Origin: JAKBCQ01 sp021807585
GTDB lineage: Bacteria > Planctomycetota > Planctomycetia > Isosphaerales > Isosphaeraceae
Assembly: GCA_027325115.1 (NCBI GenBank)
Contig: DAHWFG010000614.1
Location: forward strand, 1-35,638
DNA length: 35,638 nt
Direction: 5' to 3'
A program made the translations under genes and the position numbers. How positions within the stretch are numbered: the first letter of the stretch is position 1; every line of letters begins with the position of its first letter. A model generated the notes under the pieces. That model ran no database searches and was not told the origin of the DNA. It worked only from the letters and a program-made list of their open reading frames with translations. This document shows, one piece after another, positions 24,397 to 32,650 of the stretch.

Positions 24397-24756
24397 TCAA
24401 ACCCACTTGAGCGCGTCGGTCGCCCACGCGTAAATCAGCCCGATCAAAAGCACGACCAGGAAGATCACCATCTCGAAGAGCGCGAACCCCCCCAGACCCG
24501 CGTAACTGACCGCCCACGGATATAAAAAGACCGTCTCAATATCAAACACTACGAATAAAAGCGCATAAATAAAATACTGAATGCGAAACCGGATCCACGT
24601 TTCGCCCGTCGTCAACACGCCGCATTCGTAAGTCTCGCCTTTCGATCGACCGCGCTTGCGCGGAGCGATCAACCGCTCCAAAATCAACGGCGCCACCGCG
24701 AAACCGACCGCGCCCATCATCAAAAACCCGATAAATACATAATTGAGCATAACCAT
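24397..24756 (-). CDS. nuoA: NADH:quinone oxidoreductase subunit A
   Basis: The 119-residue product has three TM helices. The NuoA signature 'GETYECGVLTTGETWIRFRI' (with the reactive cysteine on the loop that senses quinone-site state) and 'YFIYALLFVVFDIETVFLYP' are intact. It starts at ATG 24756 (ATG 24750 is an alternative). It lies 15 bp after the small conserved gene upstream and 81 bp before nuoH. nuoB, C and D, which usually follow, are absent. Confidence 0.95.
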   Translation of the reverse strand: MVMLNYVFIGFLMMGAVGFAVAPLILERLIAPRKRGRSKGETYECGVLTTGETWIRFRIQYFIYALLFVVFDIETVFLYPWAVSYAGLGGFALFEMVIFLVVLLIGLIYAWATDALKWV

Positions 24757-24771
24757 GCTATGTTCTCGTCG

Positions 24772-25041
24772 TTAATTTTGTTCGACCGTGCGGACCTCGG
24801 TGTGTTCGTCGATCGCGACGACCGTCAGAGACCCGTCGTCGAGCCGCAGCTTGAGAGTCGGTTGCACGCCGTAACGCGCTTTCCCACCCATCTCCATGCC
24901 CCCCACGGGGCGAATCCCCTCGTCCTCAACCACCCCGCCCACCTGCGTGCTCCAGCGACGATCCCCCACGCGCACGTGCTGGGTGACCAAGACCCGGCTT
25001 CCGGGCGTAAATCGACGTTCGGGCTTGTTCGTGGGAATCAT
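24772..25041 (-). CDS. Small conserved protein of unknown function, upstream of nuoA
   Basis: The 89-residue product is rich in beta-type residues: 'RFTPGSRVLVTQHVRVGDRR', 'TQVGGVVEDEGIRPVGGMEM', then 'VQPTLKLRLDDGSLTVVAID'. The G-x-R-V opening and alternating hydrophobics suggest an SH3-like small barrel. I recall similar small proteins in planctomycetes but cannot name a family. It lies 15 bp upstream of nuoA, so is probably cotranscribed with the nuo genes. No Shine-Dalgarno site is obvious at the ATG (25041). Confidence 0.7.
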   Translation of the reverse strand: MIPTNKPERRFTPGSRVLVTQHVRVGDRRWSTQVGGVVEDEGIRPVGGMEMGGKARYGVQPTLKLRLDDGSLTVVAIDEHTEVRTVEQN

Positions 25042-25403
25042 CGCGTCATCGGTTCCAGTCGGGTGGCAAACCGCGAGGCCTTTCGAAATCGGCTTCGAGC
25101 CGTTCCGATCGCCAAGCGCTCGTCCAATGCGGATCGCCAGGCGAAGACTCTCGCGCGTGTTCCGGGGGGTGGAAGTCGACGTATCTTAGGGGATGCCGAT
25201 CGGCGCATCAAGAGGCGCGAGCCGAACAAATCGAAGACGACGTTCGATACCACGAACCCCACCCTTCGCCGCGTGCGCCGACCCCCTCGATACGTCCCGC
25301 ACGCCAATCGTCGCACCGCAATTTCAAGCCTTTTCCACCCGCAAACCCGCTCAGCTAGATAATCTCAAATATTTTTTATTAATTATATAACTTGATTAGA
25401 ATC
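25042..25403. other. Intergenic, no gene seen; AT-rich stretch near deoA 3' end
   Basis: Separates deoA from the start of the nuo cluster (both minus strand). The first 320 bases are GC-rich with only Arg-rich, unconvincing frames. 25367-25395 is strongly AT-rich. The promoter of the nuo cluster should lie here, but I could not define it. Confidence 0.45.
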
Positions 25404-26708
25404 CTAGAACTTTTCGACGAGAAGCCGCGGAATCTCGGGCGCGGTCTCGGCGAAATCGTAAGCGCTTGCAATCAGCTCGACCGCGGCGTCGAACGATTCT
25501 CCCCGAGAATCCGCGTGAATCGTGCACAGCGCGTCTCCCGCTTCAACGCGATCGCCCATCTTGCAATCAAGAATCACCCCCGTCGCGTGATTGATCGTCG
25601 AATCGACCCGCTCCCGGCCCGCTCCCAACAACATCGTCCCCCGACCGATCGATTCGGCGTTGAGCCCTGATACAAATCCCGTACGAGGAGATTTAACCTC
25701 ATAGGTGAATTTCGCTTGCGGAAGTAGATTCGGATCGTCAATCGCCGCGGGATCTCCACCCTGCGCCTTCACCATCGAGCGAAATCGCGCAACCGCCGTG
25801 CCGTCGGCGATCGTCGCCAAACAACGCTCGCGCGCCGCTTCGACCGTCTTCGACACTCCTCCCATCAGCACCATCTCCGCCGCCAACTCAACCGATAAAT
25901 CGACCAGATCCGCGGGCCCCTCCCCACGCAGGCAAGCGATCGCTTCGGCGATCTCCAAAGCGTTCCCCACCCCTCTCCCCAGCGGCTGATCCATCCGCGT
26001 AATCAACACCCTCACCTTCAACCCAAGACCGTTTCCGATCGACCGCATCGATTCGGCGAGCCGCCTTGAATCGTCAAGCCCTTTCATAAATGCGCCAAGA
26101 CCTGTTTTGACGTCGAGCACGAGCCCTTCGATCCCCTCGGCGTATTTCTTGGAAAGGATCGAAGCCGTGATCAGCGGAATCGATTCCACCGTCGCCGTCG
26201 CATCGCGAAGCGCGTACAAAATTCGATCCGCGGGAGCGATTTCGGCGGTTTGGCCGATCATCACCAGCCCTTGATCGCGGAGCGTCGAACGGTACGCCGC
26301 GAGATCAAGATCGACGCGAAAGCCGGGGATCGATTCAAGCTTGTCAAGCGTACCCCCCGTATGCCCAAGCCCTCGACCCGACACCATCGGAACCAGAATC
26401 CCCGCCGCCGCGGCGATCGGCGCCAAAATCAACGAAGTCTTGTCCCCCACTCCCCCCGTACTATGCTTGTCGATCTTCACCCCAGGAATCGACGATAAAT
26501 CAACCACAATCCCGGATCTCGCCATATGATTCGTCAGTGAGATCGTTTCGGCGTCGGTCATCCCGTTCCAATAGATCGCCATCAACAACGCCGCCCACTG
26601 ATAATCCGCGGCTTCTCCCGTCGAAAGCCCGCGAACCATCGCGCCGATCTCGCCGTCCGAAAGCTCCCCCCCGTCCCGTTTTTTCCGGATACAATCGACC
26701 GCCCGCAT
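25404..26708 (-). CDS. deoA: Thymidine / pyrimidine-nucleoside phosphorylase
   Basis: The product is 434 residues from ATG 26708, with GGAG 9 nt upstream; a TTG at 26723 would add five residues. Family motifs: 'KHSTGGVGDKTSLILAP' (phosphate and substrate site), 'SGRGLGHTGGTLDKLESIPG' (the family signature), 'SILSKKYAEGIEGLVLDVKT' and 'MDQPLGRGVGNALEIAEAI'. Length agrees with the family. The enzyme splits thymidine or uridine with phosphate to free base and (deoxy)ribose-1-phosphate. Upstream on the same strand lies upp, which converts uracil to UMP, so the two make a pyrimidine-salvage pair. The exact specificity (thymidine only or general pyrimidine) is not settled. Confidence 0.95.
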   Translation of the reverse strand: MRAVDCIRKKRDGGELSDGEIGAMVRGLSTGEAADYQWAALLMAIYWNGMTDAETISLTNHMARSGIVVDLSSIPGVKIDKHSTGGVGDKTSLILAPIAAAAGILVPMVSGRGLGHTGGTLDKLESIPGFRVDLDLAAYRSTLRDQGLVMIGQTAEIAPADRILYALRDATATVESIPLITASILSKKYAEGIEGLVLDVKTGLGAFMKGLDDSRRLAESMRSIGNGLGLKVRVLITRMDQPLGRGVGNALEIAEAIACLRGEGPADLVDLSVELAAEMVLMGGVSKTVEAARERCLATIADGTAVARFRSMVKAQGGDPAAIDDPNLLPQAKFTYEVKSPRTGFVSGLNAESIGRGTMLLGAGRERVDSTINHATGVILDCKMGDRVEAGDALCTIHADSRGESFDAAVELIASAYDFAETAPEIPRLLVEKF

Positions 26709-26728
26709 CGAAATATTCTCCAACTTAT

Positions 26729-26757
26729 ATTATAGCATATTACTTGTGATAAATTGA
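26729..26757 (-). promoter_or_regulatory. Extended -10 promoter for deoA
   Basis: On the minus strand a perfect TATAAT (26734 to 26729) is preceded by TGC, giving an extended -10 (TGCTATAAT). A poor -35 (TCAATT at 26757 to 26752) lies at 17 bp. It is in the 57-bp gap between upp and deoA and about 20 bases before the deoA start, so deoA can be transcribed independently of upp. Confidence 0.65.
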
Positions 26758-26765
26758 AGACCGCC

Positions 26766-27395
26766 TTACACTCCGGTGCCGAATTGGCGATCCCCCGCGT
26801 CGCCGAGCCCCGGGATGATGAAGCCGATTTCGTTGAGCCGATCGTCGACCGCGCCGACGTGGATCGATACGTGCGGATGCGCCGAAGCGAGTCGTTCGAT
26901 CCCCTCGGGCGCCGCGATGAGCGCGACGAATTTCACCCGCTCCACCCCCGCGTCGAGCGCAACCCGGCACGCTCGAACCGCCGATCCCCCGGTCGCCAGC
27001 ATCGGATCGATCACCAGCGCCAGCGTGATCGGAGCGGGATTGGGAAGCTTGTTGTAATACTCGGTCGGAAGCAACGTCGCCTCGTCGCGAAACATCCCCA
27101 CATGCCAAACCTGCGCCTCGGGGAGCAGGTCGAGAACGCCGTCCACCATTCCCAGCCCCGCTCGCAAAATCGGCACCACCCCCACGCGATCGGTCAACAC
27201 GCGACACGACGCCGTCCCCATCGGCGTCTCGACGTCGACGCCACGCGTCGGTAAATCGACCGTCGCCTCGTACGCCAGCAAATACCCCAGACCGCGAACC
27301 AGCCGACGAAACTCGCCGGACCCCGTCCGCCGATCCCGCAATGAAGCCAAACTCGCCTGAACCAATGGATGGCTGCTAATATATAATTGAGACAA
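26766..27395 (-). CDS. upp: Uracil phosphoribosyltransferase
   Basis: I place the start at TTG 27395, because AAGGAG lies 8 nt upstream and the protein then begins SQLYISSHPLVQASLASLRD, in register with the family. The 209-residue product has 'VPILRAGLGMVDGVLDLLP', the PRPP-binding loop 'ALVIDPMLATGGSAVRAC' and the C-terminal uracil-recognition segment 'GFIIPGLGDAGDRQFGT', complete for an active enzyme. It makes UMP from uracil and PRPP. deoA follows in the same direction after 57 bp. Confidence 0.95.
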   Translation of the reverse strand: MSQLYISSHPLVQASLASLRDRRTGSGEFRRLVRGLGYLLAYEATVDLPTRGVDVETPMGTASCRVLTDRVGVVPILRAGLGMVDGVLDLLPEAQVWHVGMFRDEATLLPTEYYNKLPNPAPITLALVIDPMLATGGSAVRACRVALDAGVERVKFVALIAAPEGIERLASAHPHVSIHVGAVDDRLNEIGFIIPGLGDAGDRQFGTGV

Positions 27396-27811
27396 TACAT
27401 TCACTCCTTGAATCAAACGGGGTCTTGGAGCATATCGTTCGGCCGCGATCCGCCTTCCATCTTATCCCCCGCCGCGCGGCGAGGAACGGGGTTTGCGTAA
27501 GGAATTTGGAAACGCCGCAAGCCGCTCGCGAACCGACCGATCGCGGCGCAACCCGCCGACGACGCCGCGGGAAGACGCCCCCGGACGTCCCGATCGGGGA
27601 GGAAGACTTTACGACTCACCGGCGCATCGCCTACGATCGCTTCCCCGGGATCGGCCGCGTCGATCGCCCCCGGGCGCGCGACCGGCGCGTTCGCCCGATC
27701 CTTTTTCGAATTAGGAACGAGTCGCGGTCCGAGCGAGGACGAATTCCTCAAGTAAGGGATATCCGACGATCAATCTCGGCGAGGCTCGACGCGCGACCTA
27801 AGGGATTTTAT
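27396..27811. other. Divergent intergenic region, no gene seen
   Basis: Separates upp (minus) from the secreted-protein gene starting at 27812. A plus-strand frame continuous with that gene is open from 27425, but its 129 extra residues are Arg-rich and would bury the signal peptide. The region should hold both promoters; no convincing boxes or riboswitch fold were identified. Confidence 0.5.
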
Positions 27812-29920
27812 ATGATGTTGCGAACGAATGTTACGACGGCCGCGGTCGCCGCGGTCCTCTTCGGTTCTCTAGCCATCGCGCGCGCCGCCGCTCCCGCGGG
27901 TTCCACCTTCTTCGAAGTCGAGCGGACAATCCTCGACGTCCAGAAGAAATGGTTCGACGAACACGCCAAGCCAACCCCCTACGCGCCCGCCTGGCGCGGC
28001 TATTTCATGGATTTACGCTCCGATCTCGTCCGCTACGTCACCGCGCAAAGCGAGCCCGATCGCTCCGCGGCGCTCGATCGGCTCGATCTGCGTAAACGCG
28101 AACTCGCCGCGGTTCCCTGGACCGGAGCACGCGATATCGCCGACGCGCTCGATTCCTGGCTCGCTCCCAGATCCGCCATCGCCCTCGCCGAAAAACGACT
28201 CGTCGAGACGATCGATCATCTACCACCCCCCGCCGACGCCAAAATCCGCGGCTATCGCGAAGGATGGGTCGATTACGTCCGCGGTAAACTCGTCGCCGCG
28301 CAAAATGCATATGAAAAAGCGCAAACAGTCGCCGATCGCCTCGCCGCGCTCAAAACCGTCGATCGTTTGCTCGCAACCCTCCGAGATCGCAATAAAGCCG
28401 CACCCTGGAAACCCGCGCACGAGCTCGAAACCGCTCTTGAAAACTTGTTCCTACGACCCAACTTCAACCTCAAAGCCGACGCCGCCACGATCGCTCCACT
28501 CTTATCGTTCGATCCCGTCAAAGCCGAAATCGTCGAATTCAAAGGCCAAACGTCGTACGTCACGCCGGGACCCAAAGTCGCCTTCGGCCTGCTTTCCAGC
28601 GACGACGGGATCGGATTCTTCAATAGCCAACAAATGATCAGCATCACTCCCGTCCGCGGCTTCCAAGAACAAATGATGAGCGATCCCAAAGGCGCACGCG
28701 CCGGCAAGCTTTATTACTTCAGCGCGGTCAACCGCGACGACGCGATCCTCACCATCAACGTCTTACTCAAACCCGGAGGATTGCTCCAGATCTGGCCGAC
28801 GTATCTCCACAGCGTCCAGTCCGCCATCGACGCCGCCCCCACGCAAGGAGGCGGATCGGGGCGCCTCATCGCGTCGCTTATCGGTATGAACCGAACCAAA
28901 ATCGTCCAGAAAGTCCACGACGGAGCGATCCCCAGGATCCGCGACGAGGTCGAAGCGGGATCGCTCGAACTCGGCACAATCCGAACCGCCGAAAACGCCG
29001 CCGAACAATCCGCCAAACTCAAAAAATATTTCCTCGATAATGAAACATTGGCGATTAAAGACCTCCTCGTCGATCACCTCGCGCTCCGCTCCCGGCCCGA
29101 TTACGTCGAGGCCGCGGGAAGGATCGACTGGAAAGGCGCAGCGACCGGATTGGGCGCCGTCGCACCCCCTCCCAAACGACTCGATCAAGCCGCTCCCGGC
29201 GTCGCCGCCAACCTCCACCTCTCGTCGATCCTCTCGAACGTCGTTCAAGGATTGATTGAATCTAAATATGCTGATGTCAAAGATATTTTATTCGTGATCA
29301 AACCCAAAAGCGTGATCGCCGGCGCCCCCAAGGTCGACGTCACGACCAACGCCGATTACAAGACGTTCGTCAAGGCCGTCGACGGATCCAAGAACCCTGG
29401 AGAGCTCGCGATTCGGGTCCGAAAACCGTCTCGTCCTCCCGAGTTCGCGACCGACTCGCAAGGACGTCTGGTAATACTTGTGTATGAATTCGACGTTTCG
29501 TTCCCCGCGCCCAAAAAGCAATCGTCAAGTTCGAGCACGCTCCTCGGTCCCGCGGCGAAAATCTATCGGATGACCTCTCCGCTCGCCGAGTTCGACGTCG
29601 ACTTGAAGATCGACCTCCCCCAGGGAGGGAAGCCCCCCGTCGTCACCGCGAAGATCGCCGATTTCGATCCCGGTCCCAAGGTTCGGATCGACGCGATCGA
29701 CGACGACGAATCGAAGGGCAAGCCCCTCACCAAGCTTTCTCAATCGGTCGTCATATCAGGGTTTAAACTCGCGTTACGCGCCAAACCGCTCGATTTCAAG
29801 CTCGATACGCTCCCCAAAGAGGTCGAGGTGCGCGAGGTGTCCTCGCTCGATCCGTCGGGCTGGATGCGATTCGTCGTCAAACCCGATCTATCCAAAGTCA
29901 AACCCCCCGCTCCGCGTTGA
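27812..29920 (+). CDS. Large secreted protein of unknown function
   Basis: The ATG at 27812 is preceded by AAGGGA at about 6-nt spacing and is followed by a clear signal peptide (MMLRTNVTTAAVAAVLFGSL, cleavage near ARAA). The 702-residue protein has a helical, Trp-rich N-terminal part with two related blocks at about 35-110 and 110-180 ('WRGYFMDLRSDLVRYVTAQS' and 'YREGWVDYVRGKLVAAQNAY', each then R..AL..L...), suggesting an internal duplication. The remainder is mixed alpha-beta, with a beta-rich C-terminal part. No enzyme motif, lipobox or anchor is seen. I recognise no family. Confidence 0.8.
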   Translation: MMLRTNVTTAAVAAVLFGSLAIARAAAPAGSTFFEVERTILDVQKKWFDEHAKPTPYAPAWRGYFMDLRSDLVRYVTAQSEPDRSAALDRLDLRKRELAAVPWTGARDIADALDSWLAPRSAIALAEKRLVETIDHLPPPADAKIRGYREGWVDYVRGKLVAAQNAYEKAQTVADRLAALKTVDRLLATLRDRNKAAPWKPAHELETALENLFLRPNFNLKADAATIAPLLSFDPVKAEIVEFKGQTSYVTPGPKVAFGLLSSDDGIGFFNSQQMISITPVRGFQEQMMSDPKGARAGKLYYFSAVNRDDAILTINVLLKPGGLLQIWPTYLHSVQSAIDAAPTQGGGSGRLIASLIGMNRTKIVQKVHDGAIPRIRDEVEAGSLELGTIRTAENAAEQSAKLKKYFLDNETLAIKDLLVDHLALRSRPDYVEAAGRIDWKGAATGLGAVAPPPKRLDQAAPGVAANLHLSSILSNVVQGLIESKYADVKDILFVIKPKSVIAGAPKVDVTTNADYKTFVKAVDGSKNPGELAIRVRKPSRPPEFATDSQGRLVILVYEFDVSFPAPKKQSSSSSTLLGPAAKIYRMTSPLAEFDVDLKIDLPQGGKPPVVTAKIADFDPGPKVRIDAIDDDESKGKPLTKLSQSVVISGFKLALRAKPLDFKLDTLPKEVEVREVSSLDPSGWMRFVVKPDLSKVKPPAPR

Positions 29921-30366
29921 GCCCCGTCGCCGCACCCGAACGACGCCGCGCGTGCCGCCGAAACGTCACGATGAACCGGCTTCATCAAACTCATTTTAAC
30001 CGATGAGGTCCTCGGAAATTCCGATTTCGACAGGGCGAAGCCAGGCCCGCGCTCGGCCTCGCCCTCTCCAAATCACCACCAACTCTTATATGTTATATTA
30101 TTGATATAATCAATATTTGAGACGGCGCGCCGCCGCGCGAAGCCCGTCGTAATCGGGCCGAAATCGCGACCCGCCGACCGTCGCGCGCCGAATCGCGCCT
30201 TTCCCATGTTTTTCAACCATCCATCCCGCCGTTTCGCCGATTTTTCCGCGTTCGACTCTTCAAAAATGTCGCCGCGACGATAAACTCGTATCCATGAAGC
30301 GTCGCATCGCGTAAAACCGGGGCTCGCTCTCTTCCCTAACTCCGTTTCCTCGCGAGAGTATCCGCA
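29921..30366. other. Intergenic region upstream of glgB with an AT-rich island
   Basis: No gene is seen between the secreted-protein gene and glgB (both plus). Positions 30082-30118 are almost pure A/T in a GC-rich setting and include a perfect TATAAT (30105-30110) inside an inverted repeat. The glgB start is a further 250 bp downstream, so the leader would be long if this is its promoter. Confidence 0.5.
30099..30115. promoter_or_regulatory. AT-rich inverted repeat overlapping a consensus -10
   Basis: TATTGAT-ATA-ATCAATA is a perfect 7-7 palindrome with a 3-base centre. It contains TATAAT at 30105-30110. The form (A/T-rich palindrome over the -10) would suit an operator, but no -35 box was found at the right distance. 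Confidence 0.45.
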
Positions 30367-32619
30367 ATGCCATCGCCGACCGTCGAAGTCTCCTCGCCGA
30401 CGATCTCCCAGAAAGATATGGACCTCCTCGTCCACGCCGATCACTGGGATCCGTTCTCGGTTCTAGGTCCGCATGAGACGACGATCGAAGGCGCCAAAGC
30501 CGTCGCGATCCGCGCGTTCCTCCCCGAAGCCAAAGACGCGTTCCTCGTCGATCTCAAACACGGCGAACCCGGCGAGCGAATCCCGCTCAATCGCGTTCAT
30601 ACCGACGGCCTCTTCGAAATCATCCTCGCCGATCGCGAAATCAACTCCCCCTATCGCTTCGCGGTCGAAGATCACGAAGGCTATTCGTGGGACTTCGTCG
30701 ACCCCTACCGCTTCGGAGTCGTCCTCTCCGATTACGACCTCCACCTCCTCGGCGAGGGAACGCACTTCAAAAGTTATGAAAAACTCGGCGCTCACTTGCG
30801 CAATCATGAAGGCTATAAAGGCGTCCATTTCGCGGTCTGGGCGCCCAACGCGATGCGCGTCAGCGTCGTCGGCAACTTCAACCATTGGGACGGCCGGCGC
30901 CACGCGCTCCGCAATCGAGGACCCGCGGGAATCTGGGAAATCTTCATCCCCGATCTCTCAGAAGGAGAAGTGTACAAGTTTGAGATTAAAAGCAGGTTTA
31001 ATAGTTACCTTGTCGAGAAGGCCGATCCTTACGGCTTTTTTTCCGAGCTCAGGCCCAAAACCGCGTCGGTCGTCTGGGACATCACCGATTTCGAGTGGCG
31101 CGACGACGAATGGATGGCGAACCGCGCCCGCTCGCAGGGGCTCGACGCCGCGATCTCGGTTTACGAATGTCATCTCGGGTCGTGGAAACGCGACGTCGAA
31201 AAAGGAAACGCCTTCCTCACCTACCGCGAACTCGCCGACGAACTCGTCGAATATCTCAAGCCGATGGGATTCACGCATGTGGAATTAATGCCCATCACCG
31301 AACACCCGTTCGACGGCAGTTGGGGTTACCAGCCCGTCGGCTATTTCGCCCCCACGTCGCGCCACGGAACACCCGACGATTTCGCCTATTTCGTCGACAC
31401 CCTCCACCGCGCCGGGATCGGAGTCGTCCTCGATTGGGTCCCGGCGCACTTCCCACGAGATATCCACGGCCTTGGATACTTTGACGGCACTCACCTCTAC
31501 GAACACGAAGACCCCAGGCTCGGAGAACACCACGATTGGGGTACGAAAATTTTCAATTACGGACGTCCCGAGGTTCGAACGTTCCTCCTCGGCAGCGCGC
31601 TCTTCTGGCTCGAACGCTATCACATCGACGGCATCCGAGTCGACGCCGTCGCGTCGATGCTCTATCTCGATTATTCGCGAAACCCCGGAGAATGGCTCCC
31701 CAACCGATACGGCGGCAACGAAAACCTCGAAGCGATCGACTTCCTCAAAAAACTTAACGAAGTCTGCCACCAATACCACCCCGGAGTCCTCACGATCGCC
31801 GAGGAATCGACAAGCTGGTCGGGCGTCTCCAGGCCGACCTACCTGGGAGGCCTCGGCTTCAGCCTCAAATGGAACATGGGATGGATGAACGATACCCTCG
31901 TTTATATCTCGAAAGATCCCGTGTACCGCAAATACGAACACGGAGTCCTCACCTTCAGCCTGATCTACGCCTTCTCGGAAAATTTCCTCCTCCCGCTCTC
32001 GCACGACGAAGTCGTCCACGGCAAAGGGTCGCTCCTCGATAAAATGCCCGGCGACCTCTGGCGCAAATTCGCCAATCTCCGCGCACTTTACGGCTACATG
32101 TATGGACATCCCGGCAAGAAACTCCTCTTCATGGGTGATGAAATCGCGCAGTGGCGCGAATGGCGGCACGACGAAAGCCTCGATTGGCACCTCCTCCAGT
32201 GGGATTCCCACCGGGGCGTCCAAAAACTCGTCGCCGATCTCAACGCCCTCCACCGCTCCGAGCCCGCGCTCCATCAGGTCGATTTCGATTGGCAAGGCTT
32301 CGAATGGCTCGAACTCCACGACTGGGAAAACAGCGTCATCGCCTTCATTCGACGCGCCCGCGACCACGCCGATTCGATCGTCGTCGTCTGCAATTTCACC
32401 CCCGTCCCCAGAGAAAATTACCGCGTCGGAGTTCCCACCGGCGGATTTTATCGTGAAATTATGAACACAGACTCGACCATTTACGGCGGATCCAACATCG
32501 GCGTCGAAGGAGGCTGCTGGGCCCGACCCGAACCCCACGCGGGACGGTCGCACCACCTCAACCTCAGAATCCCGCCCCTCGGCGTCCTTTACCTCAAACC
32601 GTCGACGGGCCCCGAATGA
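30367..32619 (+). CDS. glgB: 1,4-alpha-glucan branching enzyme
   Basis: The 750-residue GH13 enzyme has an N-terminal module (about 20-120), a CBM48-type domain ('VHFAVWAPNAMRVSVVGNFN' near 153-172), the catalytic barrel (about 255-630) and a C-terminal beta domain. Catalytic residues are in place: nucleophile D426 in 'DGIRVDAVASMLYLDYSR', acid/base E479 in 'TIAEESTSW' and D547 in 'LPLSHDEVVHGKGSL'. It introduces alpha-1,6 branches into glycogen. No other glg gene is adjacent. A short patch at 30958-31018 uses AT-rich codons unlike the surroundings. Confidence 0.97.
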   Translation: MPSPTVEVSSPTISQKDMDLLVHADHWDPFSVLGPHETTIEGAKAVAIRAFLPEAKDAFLVDLKHGEPGERIPLNRVHTDGLFEIILADREINSPYRFAVEDHEGYSWDFVDPYRFGVVLSDYDLHLLGEGTHFKSYEKLGAHLRNHEGYKGVHFAVWAPNAMRVSVVGNFNHWDGRRHALRNRGPAGIWEIFIPDLSEGEVYKFEIKSRFNSYLVEKADPYGFFSELRPKTASVVWDITDFEWRDDEWMANRARSQGLDAAISVYECHLGSWKRDVEKGNAFLTYRELADELVEYLKPMGFTHVELMPITEHPFDGSWGYQPVGYFAPTSRHGTPDDFAYFVDTLHRAGIGVVLDWVPAHFPRDIHGLGYFDGTHLYEHEDPRLGEHHDWGTKIFNYGRPEVRTFLLGSALFWLERYHIDGIRVDAVASMLYLDYSRNPGEWLPNRYGGNENLEAIDFLKKLNEVCHQYHPGVLTIAEESTSWSGVSRPTYLGGLGFSLKWNMGWMNDTLVYISKDPVYRKYEHGVLTFSLIYAFSENFLLPLSHDEVVHGKGSLLDKMPGDLWRKFANLRALYGYMYGHPGKKLLFMGDEIAQWREWRHDESLDWHLLQWDSHRGVQKLVADLNALHRSEPALHQVDFDWQGFEWLELHDWENSVIAFIRRARDHADSIVVVCNFTPVPRENYRVGVPTGGFYREIMNTDSTIYGGSNIGVEGGCWARPEPHAGRSHHLNLRIPPLGVLYLKPSTGPE

Positions 32620-32650
32620 TCTCCAACCAAATGAAAGTCGCCGTCATCCC

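Noticed and set aside
27425..27811. 129-codon N-terminal extension of the secreted protein
   Set aside because: Arg-rich and would bury the signal peptide; AAGGGA marks the start at 27812.
31285..32556. 423-codon minus-strand frame antisense to glgB
   Set aside because: Rich in V/E/G in the pattern typical of an antisense shadow; glgB on the other strand is unambiguous.
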